A stretch of DNA of 64,000 nt from Larix kaempferi (taxonomy: Eukaryota; Streptophyta; Pinopsida; Pinales; Pinaceae), in the NCBI GenBank assembly GCA_027924585.1, contig BSBM01000904.1, forward strand, positions 18,807,501-18,871,500, read 5' to 3'. Position 1 is the first letter of the stretch. Every line of letters begins with the position of its first letter. Below are positions 23,966-35,472 of this stretch, one piece after another. The translations under genes were made by a program, and so were the position numbers. Under the pieces are notes generated by a model that worked only from the letters and a program-made list of their open reading frames with translations, searched no databases and was not told the origin of the DNA.

Positions 23966-26009
23966 CGTGGGATAACTCTATTTTATAATATTAGAGTTAT
24001 TTATGCCTTTTAATGATATTTAACCAACAATACCACACAAGTCATCATTACATATTCTAACAATAAGAAATCTCCAAATCCACACTCTTCAATTAGAATT
24101 CACTCCCATATTCAACATGCAAGTCTCTTCCATTTTTATTCTTGGAGATAGTCCATCTTGGCAGTCAATAAAGACAAGTTGAATTCTAGTCTTCTCTTGC
24201 TCACCATTGAATGTATGCACCACTCATTTGACAGTGAAATAAAAACAACCAATGTCATCGCACAACTAATCCATAAGAGGATGTTTGGACTTCCTTGTTC
24301 TACTAGGAATAATTGCTCATTGGCATTGAAACAATTCTCTGCTATTTGCATGTGCTTACCAGCACTCTGTTTCTACAACAATATAAATTGAATGACATTC
24401 TTTTTGTGCAACCACCACCTTCACGAATTATCCAACACCTTATTTGCTTTGGTGGATATCATGGAGTTCCAGATAACCCCCAAGGTCATTGACCTTTGTG
24501 CACCAATCATCGACACGTATCCAAGAATGGGTTATTTTGTTCCAATATCAAAAGCAATAATTGGATCGTGGTTGGCTTTGATGTTGGCATCAACTTGTTG
24601 TCCACATCATTGGTATAACTAACCTCATGTGCTAATGTAACTCCTTGGGATGGAGATGCAGGAAAGTCTTCATTCCCTTTAGACTTCACTCGCCACACCA
24701 TTCTCTTAGATATATGGTTGTTGGGGTGAAACTTTGGATGAAGTCACCAACACTTTTCTTCCCAGTGCCTACTCAACTTGCAACGGTGGGAAAAATTCTT
24801 AGCACTATTGTAAGTCCTTCTTGACATGTTCCTTCTCTCCATATTCTTTTGAGTTTGTTGTTGGATTGGAGAAGTCTTCTTCCAATTCTTCCTCTAAAAT
24901 AAATATGTTTTGTGGCATGTGTATTACTTCTTGCAGCAAGATTCCACACAATAGCCCTTCTTTCCACAGAAGGAACTTGTCTTTGAGTACTAACAACAAT
25001 CAACTCTATGACCTTTCTTCTTGTAATATTAATAAAAAATGGAGGTTTTATTTGAGGCATATCTCTTGTTCTTGTTCTTCTTCTCGTTTTATCCTATTGG
25101 CTTGTCACTTCTTCTAAGTGTTGGGGTAGGATGAGTCCTAGTACTTTCATCATCATCATCATCATCGTTAAAAAATCCACCATAAGAAGGATGAAATGAC
25201 AATGATTTGAAATCTTTAGTCATTTCTACTCTTCCCTATGATAAGCAATAAAAATTTGCAACATATTTCACCTTCACAAAAATTATGTGGTGTTTATGGA
25301 TTTTTTCTTTTTTCTTTTTTTTCCACTGAAACTCAGGCCTTCATGCTTAACCCTCTATCTAGATATATGGGACTTAGGATTCCTTCTTTTCTCTTTCCTA
25401 GACCTTGTCCATGATATCTCATCCACCTTAATAATTTTAAACCAATGCCTCTGTTATGCTTTTCAAATTCACCAAAATTCTCTTAGAAATTTCTATGGAA
25501 GCTAAGCTTACCATAGTGGTCTTTATCATCATGGTGTTGAATTCGACAATGGAAATGGAAGGTGGTATTGCTTCTTGGTGCTCTTGAACAACTACTTCAT
25601 GTAGCTTTTCTAATGCTTCTTTCTTCTATGCCAAGTCTTGATTTAGCTCAGTCATTGTCTGAGTGAGTCTATCCGGTATCCATCTAGATGAATTTATCTC
25701 CCAATTGCACAAGCTACACTTTGTGCTTGTCCTAGTATGCCATAACTGCAAGGAGGGAGTCTTAGCGCTCATTAGATCAATTCTTTATCAATGGTAGTAG
25801 TTTGGTAAAGGTATCAAGTTTCTTTCTAGCTATGCGATTCTCAAATTATACATCTAGACCTTCTCCTTCAAGTGTTTGTTCTCTTCTTGAAGTTGAATAT
25901 TGATGGCTTGCAAGTATTCCAACCTTTCTATGTTTGCTTTACCCATACAATGTCTATAAAGTTTTGGAAATTGCATCATGGTCAAGGATACAACTACTCT
26001 AATACCATA
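23966..26009 (-). pseudogene. gag remnant with coiled-coil and G-patch-like motif
   Basis: Internal region of the old LTR element. On the minus strand, shortly after the primer-binding site, a frame opens at about 25975 (MMQFPKLYRH) with a heptad-like stretch (IERLEYLQAINIQLQEENKH) before a stop. Further down, about 25460-25336, the frame reads GIGLKLLRWMRYHGQGLGKR followed by KEGILSPIYL. This resembles the G-patch found in some plant retrotransposon gag proteins (small residue, aromatic, GxGLGK, then G-I-x-x-P-I). Several stops and frame changes separate the pieces. The remaining 1.3 kb toward the 3' LTR has short frames only, with no recognised domain. Confidence 0.55.
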
Positions 26010-27960
26010 TGATTAATAAATGAGGTACTTATAACCTACTCGCTTCTCCAACATGAATAATTTGTGGATTTTATTTCTAGAATTTGTTCTTAGTTTTATA
26101 CAAAGATATATTTCCTTCTAATGGCTACAAGGTCCTCTATTCTCGATGTAGCTTGCACACAACAACTAGCTATGATGCAATTAACAATTAATATTTTGAG
26201 TTAGTTTCTATGTTGTTCTCATCAGGAGGGCACACAAAAAACTAGTGTTCAGGCCATTAAAAATCAAAACTATGCAAATATACACTACTAATGAGAACAC
26301 CATCCTTGGTGCACAACTACTTTACATGTTAATATCCAATAAAAATAGATCTCTCAAGATGATCATGGCTGAGACACCATTAGGGTTTGGTGCATGTTCA
26401 ATTCTGATTGCAAAAATCCATTTTTGATCTAATGAAAATATAAGAAGGAACTGTTAATATTGGTGCTTGAACCCAATACTCAAGCTTCTTATCAGTCAAC
26501 TCTAAGAATAATTATGGCATTCCCCTTATGTCAGAATGACACTTCTCCTTCACAAAACATTATTATCCCACTGTAATAAAAATTTGAGAGTTGATGGTTG
26601 GCTTGAGTGATGAAGTGAAGAGCCCAAGAATGCTACACACCCTCAACACTTAATCTCCCACTCAACAAAAGAATAAGCTATTTCAACTTTCTCCAATTCA
26701 CGTAAGTAGTTTGAATGTTGCAAGAGGAGAGGTGATGTTAAATGCTCTATGAAATTGCACTCATATGTCTTCTTATGCAATGCTCGGACACATCAAATCC
26801 AACCCAATGAACCATCACTCGTCCATATCAATGGAAAGTAAACAAGCTTCAATTCAAACTTCCAATACAAATGGTTGTGTGTGTGTGTGCGCGCGCGCGC
26901 GTCTGCGCCACTCTATTCTCTTAAGATCTCATTCCAATCACTCAAAAGCTCACTCCATTCAAGCATCAATGATATACTTCATTGATTAAAACATGGGGAA
27001 AATGGTTATCATGAGAACCAAAAGAGAGTTATCCAAAGACCCATCCTTTGAAGATCAAATGTAATACCCATTCCTTACAACATGTGAAGCATGATAATTA
27101 CATAGTGCATTCAATAAGTGGCTTTAACAAATATGGAAATGAATGTATATACTCCAAACTCATCCGGGAGATTATGATAAGTCCAATCCAAGATATAATC
27201 CACTATAAGCAAAACTAGCCAACATCCAACTCATACATCTAGCTCTAAGATCAAATGCCCCAAAAACAATGCTCAACCAATGCAAGATGCCAAGGAACAA
27301 TCATACAATCTCAGAACAACCAAAACATACTCCTCTCAACCTTGTGTATGGTTGTACTACATTCAAACACTCTTAGAGGAAGTGTATGGGCTCAATGATG
27401 TTCCCAACTCTGTGTTTTCTCAGTTATGAAACTATTTAATTGCTCAATGATGCACCCAACTTTGTGTTTGCTTAGTGATGTAGCCATGGATAGCCTTTAG
27501 TGGAAGAGAAGTCTCAGTTTAGCTGTACAACCAAATCCAACAATCTAATAGCTTGAATGAAAAACTAAATTAGAAACCCCCTATAAGAATGCAACAACTC
27601 ATGGCAACCTTTGATTTCTTCACTCATAAATACATCAAATGGTAGGGATAAAATAATTTTTAGAAGTCTCTAATGGATAGGGAGATTTAAATAGTAGAGT
27701 GAATCTACAATCTTCATCAGAAATTTAATTTTCACACGATTACTAATATTAAATTGGTAGCCATTAGAAACACAAACTGAATTCCATAAACCATAGATTA
27801 AAACTAACATAACAAAATAAACAACACACAGAGGAAATTCCTCACACATGGAAACATTATTTACCCTAGAAACCCAAATTGGAAATCCAACATTCAGTGG
27901 TTGATCAATTCCCTATTTCGACAATTTCTGGTTACAATGCAACTAGTGGCACTTTTTGCA
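26010..27960 (-). repeat. 5' LTR of the old LTR element
   Basis: Partner of 22043-23965. It contains a (GT)n(GC)n microsatellite at about 26875-26901 that is absent from the other LTR. Confidence 0.82.
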
Positions 27961-28439
27961 TCATCCTCTTGGATAAAAGACCCTTTGATAATCAAATTAT
28001 TAGGAGTCATAGGACATTTTGGATGTATTGAGAAGGCCTAGAGGCTGACCTTTTAGTTCTCATTCCACTCTCTCCTATTTTCATTTTTTCTTTTATTTAA
28101 TTCTTTGTTTTTCATCCCATTTGTCTCATTTAACTTTATATTGTCCTTAATGTTTTATCTAACTTCATTAATTACTGAATACACTTAGGTACTGAGTCTT
28201 ACAACCATTATGTTGGGTTGGATCCATTTCACCAATATTAGTTACTTTGTTTCTAAGGAAAACTTTACTTTGCAACCTTTTATTTTTATGATTAAATAAC
28301 AATAACACACACACACACACACAATAATTTTAATATAAAAAATACACAATATTACTAATTTATTATTCATTATGTGTTAATTTTATCAAAACACCTTAGT
28401 CAATATATTGAAAGCAACAAAGTAGGTTAACTACACATC
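27961..28439. other. AT-rich spacer with (CA)n microsatellite
   Basis: No gene recognised. A (CA)n run sits at about 28301-28322. Confidence 0.55.
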
Positions 28440-29465
28440 CTATGCCCACATATACATTTATATTAAAATTTCAAGTGACCTCCCTATCTCAACCTAAACA
28501 AGTTTTAAAGATATAGAATTGGTTCAAACCCTAGACTAAGAACATGTTCTATGTATGTGACACAAATGCCATGAGCTTGGTCACCACTTCCAAGATTCCC
28601 CTCTCAATGTGGTATAAAAAAATAAAAAATTATAGGGGAGACAAATAAGTAGGGCGTCAAGAAAGTCCAAAGAAAACATCGACTTAGCAAAAAACCAACT
28701 CACAAGGTACCCAAAACCTCCCCACAAAATGAAAATAGTGCCAACGATTAATTGGCCGACAATGAAGATAATAGTGAGAAAAACCAACCACAAATGTTAC
28801 CTACCTTAAGGGTGAGGCCAACAAAAACCTTAAAGTAGGAGCTTCCATCCATGTCAAAGAATTAAAATGAACAGACAAAGGGAATTTACCAAGGGATGGA
28901 AACAAAACCCAAATGCAAGAAACCCCGAGGGTTAGCTCAAGTGGTATTTAAGCGAGACACGGAATCTCTCCCCCCACAATAAGGGAGGTCATGGGTTCAA
29001 CTCTGTTGACCAACTTGGGGTTAGGATCCATAATTAAGGCCTACGGTTTACCCTGTTTACCATCCATGAATCATGGGGAAGTACCATAATTTATTCCATC
29101 GAAAAAAATCCCAAATGCAAAAAAATAGAATATCGTGGCATATATGCAACACCAAACTGTAGAATAGAGCAATACAAGGAGATGCAAGAAGAAATAGTAA
29201 TGGAAGGAGAATAAGAATACTTAGATGAATTAAAATAGGAAATTGATGATACAAAGGAGGATTTGGAGATGATCGAGGTTAATACACGTGCGGTCGAGGA
29301 AAAATATGGAAAGAGTACCTTGAAAAACTACCATGGTAGTAGTTAAAGCAATTACATAGGAATTTGATGAAGTTGAAGGAAAATGGGAGGTAATAAATAA
29401 TCTCAAGAACGTCAACATAGAATAGACATCAAATCCATACTCTCAAACCCCAGACAAGGGAAAAA
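28440..29465 (+). pseudogene. LINE ORF1 C-terminal fragment, copy 1
   Basis: The plus strand reads, with stops, the end of a DUF4283-type domain (ISSDLP... then LVQTLD and EHV) followed by a zinc knuckle of the form CX2CX4HX4C. Its middle (KCHELGHH) is preserved while the first and last Cys codons are mutated (28558-28605). After the knuckle comes a Lys/Pro-rich tail (KENIDLAKNQLTRYPKP). A SINE is inserted at about 28921-29109. The 3' part has an acidic, helical-looking frame (EIDDTKEDLEMIEVNTRAVEEKYGKS, split here by one stop). The same block recurs at 29487-30870. It is the ORF1 tail of the decayed LINE whose ORF2 starts at about 30998; the N-terminal half of ORF1 is missing. Confidence 0.65.
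28921..29109 (+). mobile_element. tRNA-derived SINE, copy 1
   Basis: A block of about 190 bp with a pol III-like A box (TAGCTCAAGTGGT, about 28932) and B box (GGTTCAACTCT, about 28994), ending in ttattccatcgaaaaaaat. It is flanked by a direct repeat, cccaaatgcaa, at 28908-28918 and 29110-29120, as expected for a target-site duplication. The A-to-B spacing is a little long for a tRNA. Probably a SINE; the family is unknown. Confidence 0.65.
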
Positions 29466-29486
29466 TTAAAAGAAAAATTCCCGTAT

Positions 29487-30870
29487 CTACATCTATATTA
29501 AAGTTTCAGGTGCTCTCCCAATCTCAACCCAAATAAGTATTGAAGATTTGGAATTGGTTTAAACTGTAGACTATGAACATGTTCTACTTATGTGATACAA
29601 ATGCCATGAGTTTGATCACCACTTCAAAGATTATCCCATCAAAGTGGTATAAAAAAAATAAAAAAATATCGGGGAGCCAAATAAGTATGGCCTCAAGAAA
29701 TTCCAAACAAAACATCGACCTAGAATAAAACAACTCACGAGGTACCCAAAACCTCGCCATAAAATGAAAACAGTGCCAATGATTAATTGGCTGATAATGA
29801 AAAGAATAATAAGAAAAAACAATAACAAATGTTACCTACCTCAAGGGTTAGGTGAACAAAAACCTTGGAGCAGGAACCTCCATCCATGTCCAAGAATTAA
29901 AATGAACAAACTAAGGGAATTTACCAAGGGATGGAAACCAAACCCAAATGCAAAAAACCCCAAGGGTTAGCTCAAGTCATAGGGTCTTCACTCAATGAGA
30001 ATATGCCATAGTGTCTTCATTCATGGGATATTAAAGAATACCCCTAATTTCACTAGATATTGATAAATACCTACCGAAATCCTTTTGTTGATCCCCCCTC
30101 CCAATACATATTTTAATTAAAAAAATCTTATGTTTATGATATATTCCCCATTTTTACTAGATACCCCTTTTTATACCCCCAATACCTATAATCCTCCCAA
30201 ACCCTACTCCTCCCCCCCCCCAATACCTACAATACATTGAACTTATTTTTCACAATTTAAAAACTCCCCTTTATGAATGAACATGATAAGCTATTAGTCA
30301 ACAAGGTGAATCCCTCATGGCTCAAGTGGTCTTTGAGACAGACGTGGGATCTCTTCCCCCATACTAAGGATGGTCATGGGTTCAACTCTGTTGATCACCT
30401 TAGGGTTAGGATCCATAATTAGGGCCAACCATTTATCCCATTCACCCCATTTACCCCATTTACCATCCATGAATCATAGGGAAGTACCCACATTTTATTC
30501 CATCGAAAAAAACTAAAATGCAAGAAAACAGAAGATCAAGCCATATATACATCACCAAACCATAGAATAGATCAATACAAGGAGATGCAATAAGAATTAG
30601 AAATGGAAGGAGAATACAAATACTTAGATGAATCAAAATATGAAATTGACGATACAAAGGAGGATGTGGATATGACTGAGGTTAATACACATGCGGTCAT
30701 GGAAAAATATGGAAAGAGTACCATGAAAAACTACCAAGGTAGTAGTTAAAGAAACTACATAGGAAGTTGATGAATATGAAGGAAAAATGGGAGGTAATAA
30801 CCAATCTCAAGAACATCAACATAGCATAGGAATCAAATCAATACTCTCAAAGACCAGACAATGGAAAAAA
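29487..30870 (+). pseudogene. LINE ORF1 C-terminal fragment, copy 2
   Basis: Diverged direct copy of 28440-29465. It has the same knuckle remnant (KCHEFDHHFKD, 29600-29632), the same basic tail, the same SINE position and the same acidic 3' frame (KYEIDDTKEDVDMTEVNTHA, here without the internal stop). It differs by an extra block of about 340 bp (29978-30317) lying between two gctcaagt words. It leads directly into the ORF2 remnant. Confidence 0.65.
30310..30514 (+). mobile_element. tRNA-derived SINE, copy 2
   Basis: Same element as at 28921-29109 (A-box region ggctcaagtggtc near 30317, B box ggttcaactct near 30379, terminal catcgaaaaaaact). The outer flanks again carry the aaatgcaa word (29946-29953 and 30516-30523). 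A partial head (gggttagctcaagt) also lies at 29964-29977, left of the 340-bp block. Confidence 0.6.
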
Positions 30871-30997
30871 TTAAAAAAAAACAAGGGTAAAAAATCGCAA
30901 AAGAAAAAACTATAGGAGAAAGGGACTATGTTAACTGACTAAAAAATAATGGAAGCTCTAATGAAGGGATACCTTCTCAATCAAAGTCAAGTTTAGT

Positions 30998-33900
30998 ATG
31001 AATATTATCTCTTGGACCATACACCCCTCAACACAAAAAGGAATCATTGATTTCTCAAAAATAAGAATATAATAGAAAACCTAAATATCACGCTCATCCA
31101 AGAAATAAAATACAATGAGAAAATGAAAAAAATAAATAATGAAAGATTTGAAATGGATTTGAAGCTTAAGAAATAGGTTCTGGGGAGTTGATTAAAGGAA
31201 TGTAAATCCTATGAAATTCCTAAGTACATTTGTGGGATTTGACTTGTGCTATCATATTCATTGTGAGAAACTTCTGGGAAATAATATCAAAGGATAGGGT
31301 AATCAACTCTAATGTCTGTGGTCCTAGAAATTGGACACAAAATAAGGATTTACTTTATTTGATACATTCTATGGTAAGGGTCCTTTAATAGGGACAATGG
31401 ATTTTTTATTAAGACTTCAACCTAATCACTTAGCTTAAGAAAAATAAAGGAGGAACTTAGGCTTGGCGATGAAAACTATAGATGCAAAGAAATCATAGAC
31501 GTACTTAGACTGGTGGATGTAATAACAACTAATCGATGTCACAATTGATATAACAAAATAAGAGGTCAATAGTGTATATCCATTCATTTATTTCAAAGCC
31601 TAGTTTTAGAATCCTTTATGGACAACATAAAGAACCTAGAGGTAAGGTTTTTCCTAGAGCAAGTTTGAATCACTAGCCAATATCCCTCTGATGGTAAAGT
31701 CAAGGCATGCCTAATCCCACTCCCTTTCTATTTGAAAAAAACTTGCTTTAACCCCCAAATTATTTCGAAAATAAGAGTGGAGGATGGTGGGAAGAGGCCA
31801 TAGGAACATAAGGTATCAATACATTTCAATTACAACAAAGGTTAAAAAAACTAAAAGCTAAGATTAAAATCTAGAATAGAAGGTTTTTGGGAATATATTT
31901 TAGGGAAAATAGACCTTAAACATATAATGACAATACTTAAACATGAAATAATGAACATTAGAATGATAGAGGATGTATACTCTCAAGAGGTTCAGGTGCA
32001 AGATAAGGCTATACATGAGATAACTATAAGGAAAGACTATATAGAAGAATAAATAAATAATTAGGTGGCTCAAGGAAGGGGGTATGAACATTTGCTTATT
32101 CCATTGCACTATCATAAAAAATAGAAATCACAACATAATTATATCTCTTAAAAATCAAAAGGGGGGAGGTTGGAGACCCACAATGACATAGAATAGGGAC
32201 TTCAGATTTACTTTAGTGATCTCCTATCCAAAAAAATGGTGGATGGAGAGAAAGTGATCATAAACATTACTTAAAATATTCCTAGATTAGTCTATGATGA
32301 CCAAAATGCCTACTTAATAAAATGTGTTATCCTTTGAAGAAGTTGAGCTTCTGATAAAGGAAATGGCAACAAGGTAGTCTCCTAGCATAGATGGTCTCAC
32401 TACTCAGAATACTTCCAAGATTGTTTTCATATTGTGGGAAAGGATGTTTGGGAGGTGGTGGAAGATTCAATAAAGGCTAGAGTGGTGTTTCAAGCACTCA
32501 ATGTACCTTCATGGCCATAATTAATCTAGAAAGATAAGTTGCTACTGTTGACAAATTCTATCTAATTATTGTTTATAATGCCATATACAAAATAATTACC
32601 AAAGTCATTGCCAACCCTTTTAAACCTTTAATGACTCAAATAATATCTTAGGGGCAAGGAGGTTACAAAGAAGGGAATCAAACATTGGATGGCATCACGG
32701 TGGTTCATGAGGTAATCCACTCTCTAAAAGCTACCAAAAATCCAAGATTGATGATCAATTTTAACATGTGTAAATATTTTGACACACTGAATTGGGTCTT
32801 CATGGAATGAATGCTCGTTGCCTTTGGATTGGGTAAAAAAAAAGGTCGCAACAAATTCTACGAAAAGTGAAAGATCAGGAACAAGAGAAGGGATTAATAT
32901 TGCCCAAAATGGTGATTCTCTTTCTCATCCACAATTTTTGGATGTCACCATGTTAATGGATGGAACCAACATAAATGAGGGAGATGTAAAAATTAATTGT
33001 ACACCTTAAATATCCGAAGAGGCCATATCAATCATGCAAATTCTCACTTTTTTATTCTTCAATTTCCATAAAAATATCAAGTTTATTATTATCAGAGTTA
33101 TGGATGTTCAAAGAGGCAAATGGCCCTCCATATACCTAAGGGCACCTCTAATTGAGAACACAAGAAATAATATTTCGCGGGGAGAACTTCTAGTTAAGTT
33201 AGAACATAAACTAAATGGATGAACCTTTCACTTTCTCTCTCTAGTTGAGCACAATCTCCTAATTAAATTCATCCTTCACTACATGCTTTTATATATTTTA
33301 TTTCCTTATCTACTTCCACTAAAATTATGAAATCCATCAAAAGCGTCTAGAGATATTTCCTTTAGAGAGGATTGCATAGAGAGAGAAATGGACTTTTATG
33401 GCCTAGGATAAAGTTTGTTTACCCAAATCCTTAAGAGAGCTAGGGATCAAAGACCTTCAAACCATGAATATTAGAGCCTTGGGAGGGAACACCTAGTGGG
33501 GATGGTTAACATGAAGAAATGATTTATGGGGAAAATTTTGGATGGATAAATATGCTCCTGGAATTGTAAAGGATAGTCTAATAATGATGGGAGGTATTAG
33601 AAATGGCTATTTAGTCTAGAAAACACCTGAAGGAGTAGATATTCGGTTCAACAACACAACTTTTTGGAGGTAAGGGAGTGGAATTTCACCCTTTTATGGG
33701 AATACTTTTGGGAGGATAACATCAAACGAATTGAGAAATCCATGCACTTATGGCTAAATATATATTCTACATTAATAATTGGAGGACCACTAACAATTAT
33801 TGGGTCAATAATCTAGAGCAGGAAAAGCATAATCTCCACTTTAGTTGGAGGACTAGGAAATAATCACTTAAGAAATAGAAGCTTGTATGGAAATAATCAC

Positions 33901-34990
33901 TTAAGAAAACTGTAACACTACGTGGTATTCTCTAAAAGATAAACAAATTCATTTCAAGGAAGGTGTAAACATCCTTAGATGGGGGAATCAAGTGGGAGGA
34001 TCTTACTCAATACAAGAATCCTACCTGTATTCACTAAATTCACATGGAAAAGAGCTAAGGAAATTTGGGATCACATCTAGATCCCTTAGTTGTGGCTAAA
34101 GATTGCATCCTTCCTTTGATTACTTGCAAGAAAGAAGGACTTAAATTAGAATAGGATAAGGAAGAGAGGCTTCAAGGGCCTTCCATTTGTTAGATGTGTG
34201 AACAAATCAAGGAGTGCACAGTATTGTTTAAACAATGCAAATATATTGCCAACTTATGGGATAAATTAGGACAAAACTTTAAAAATAGATAAGAAACCAT
34301 AGCCACCCTCAGAAGATTGGAGACAAGAATCTTTTGAGAGTTCTATCTTGAATAGACTGCATATCCTTTTCACAATATTTCTCTCATGGACTATATGGAA
34401 GGAATGAAACCGTTACATCTTCAAGGCTCGAAAAAGAGAGGAAAGGAAGATGTGGCTCACCATAGAAAACTACTTGCAAGAAGCAATACATGTGTTGGAA
34501 TGAAAGGTAGATGGAATTTTTTTGTCAATATTGCAAGTGAATAATTTTCCAGACATTGACTTTAGTACCTTACCCAATATGCAGGACACTACTAATTCAA
34601 GAACTACTTCCCTAGTGGCTTGGAAGAAACTATCGAGCTTTGTAAATATCAATTTTGATAGAACCTCTAAATATAAACCATACCTATTGGGATTGAGAAG
34701 GTCTTCAAGACTGAGATGGGATATAATTTGCAAGTTTACACAAGATTTAGAGGCCACGATAACGATAATTCAATGGAGCTTCAAGATTTGGAGAAAAGCC
34801 TTTGGATTTCCATCAAGAATTATTTTGGAAATATTTTTGTAGAAGGTAACTTTCTACTTCTACTAATTGCAATGACTGGGATTTTGAAAATGAAACCCAA
34901 CTTGAGAAGATATTTAAGAAATGTAAACAACCCACCTCCACTTAATAGAATGGGTCCAATTAATCTGGGTGGATTTAGGGTTTGTTGAAA
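30998..34990 (+). pseudogene. decayed plant L1-type LINE ORF2 (endonuclease, RT, zf-RVT, RNase H)
   Basis: No intact frame, but successive fragments on the plus strand follow plant LINE ORF2 order. At 30998 MNIISWT with NITLIQEI soon after matches the start of the AP endonuclease. At 32330-33230 the reverse transcriptase appears: EEVELLIKEM, SIDGLTT, VYNAIYKIITKVIANP, GQGGYKEGNQTLDGI, VVHEVIHSLKATK, then YLRAPLIENTRNNIS. At 33440-34270 the C-terminal part and zf-RVT are seen (ASFL-LLARKK, RKRGFKGPSIC-MCE, then CKYIANLWDKLGQNF). At about 34640-34850 an RNase H fragment is readable (INFDRTSK, then MGYNLQVYTRFRGHDNDNSM). Dozens of stops and shifts make it inactive. Plant L1 elements with a C-terminal RNase H are known, so the layout is typical. 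Confidence 0.85.
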
Positions 34991-35472
34991 TGGATTCCTC
35001 GATTCAACATGATTTCCCCTCCTCCCAATAAGTGAATAAATGACTACCTCCCTCCCATTGGATCTAGATGAATTGTGGGTGAATGTAGCCTTCTTATCCA
35101 AAACATTCCAACCATCATACCATCCTATGTCCAAAATATAACAAATATAATAGAATGCAAACTCGCAAATGGAGTGTAGAGGGATGATGGGGAGATGGAT
35201 CTAATATGGAAGGATTTAGAGCTCAATAATCTCGAAAAGAATTGTCTGAAAATTCAATATAAGGGCTCCAAGCTCTTGGATGGGGTGTCAAGGATGCAAA
35301 CAATGACAGATGTAATATAGGAGGTATGTGGTAACCATCATATCAGTGTGCAAGGGATCAATCTATCAACTGCGTGACTCATGGAGATATCATATTTTCT
35401 CATGGATAAGAACCAAATCAAGTCATTATCATTTTTCATGGAGTGTAACATCCAATTATGGAAGGTTCAGAG
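34991..35472. other. probable LINE 3' flank
   Basis: No clear domain. It may be the LINE 3' region or its host flank. No A tail was found before the Sirevirus-like LTR begins. Confidence 0.4.

Larger units (their letters stand above)
22043..27960 (-). mobile_element. old LTR retrotransposon, probably non-autonomous
   Basis: Two collinear direct repeats of 1.92 and 1.95 kb (22043-23965 and 26010-27960) enclose about 2.0 kb. Next to the right repeat, the minus strand reads TGGTATTAGAG (25994-26006), a slightly changed initiator-Met primer-binding site, so the element runs on the minus strand with its 5' LTR on the right. The right repeat shows TG...CA ends. Only gag-like remnants are present between the LTRs; no protease, integrase or reverse transcriptase was found. 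The LTRs are strongly diverged and no target-site duplication survives, so the insertion is old. Pol may have been lost, or the family may have been non-autonomous like other long-LTR, pol-less derivatives. Confidence 0.8.

Noticed and set aside
28581-29828. Hydrophobic minus-strand frames (28581-28793, 29631-29828) that look like membrane peptides
   Set aside because: They are antisense to the Lys/Pro-rich ORF1 tail; the hydrophobic look comes from reversed A/C-rich codons.
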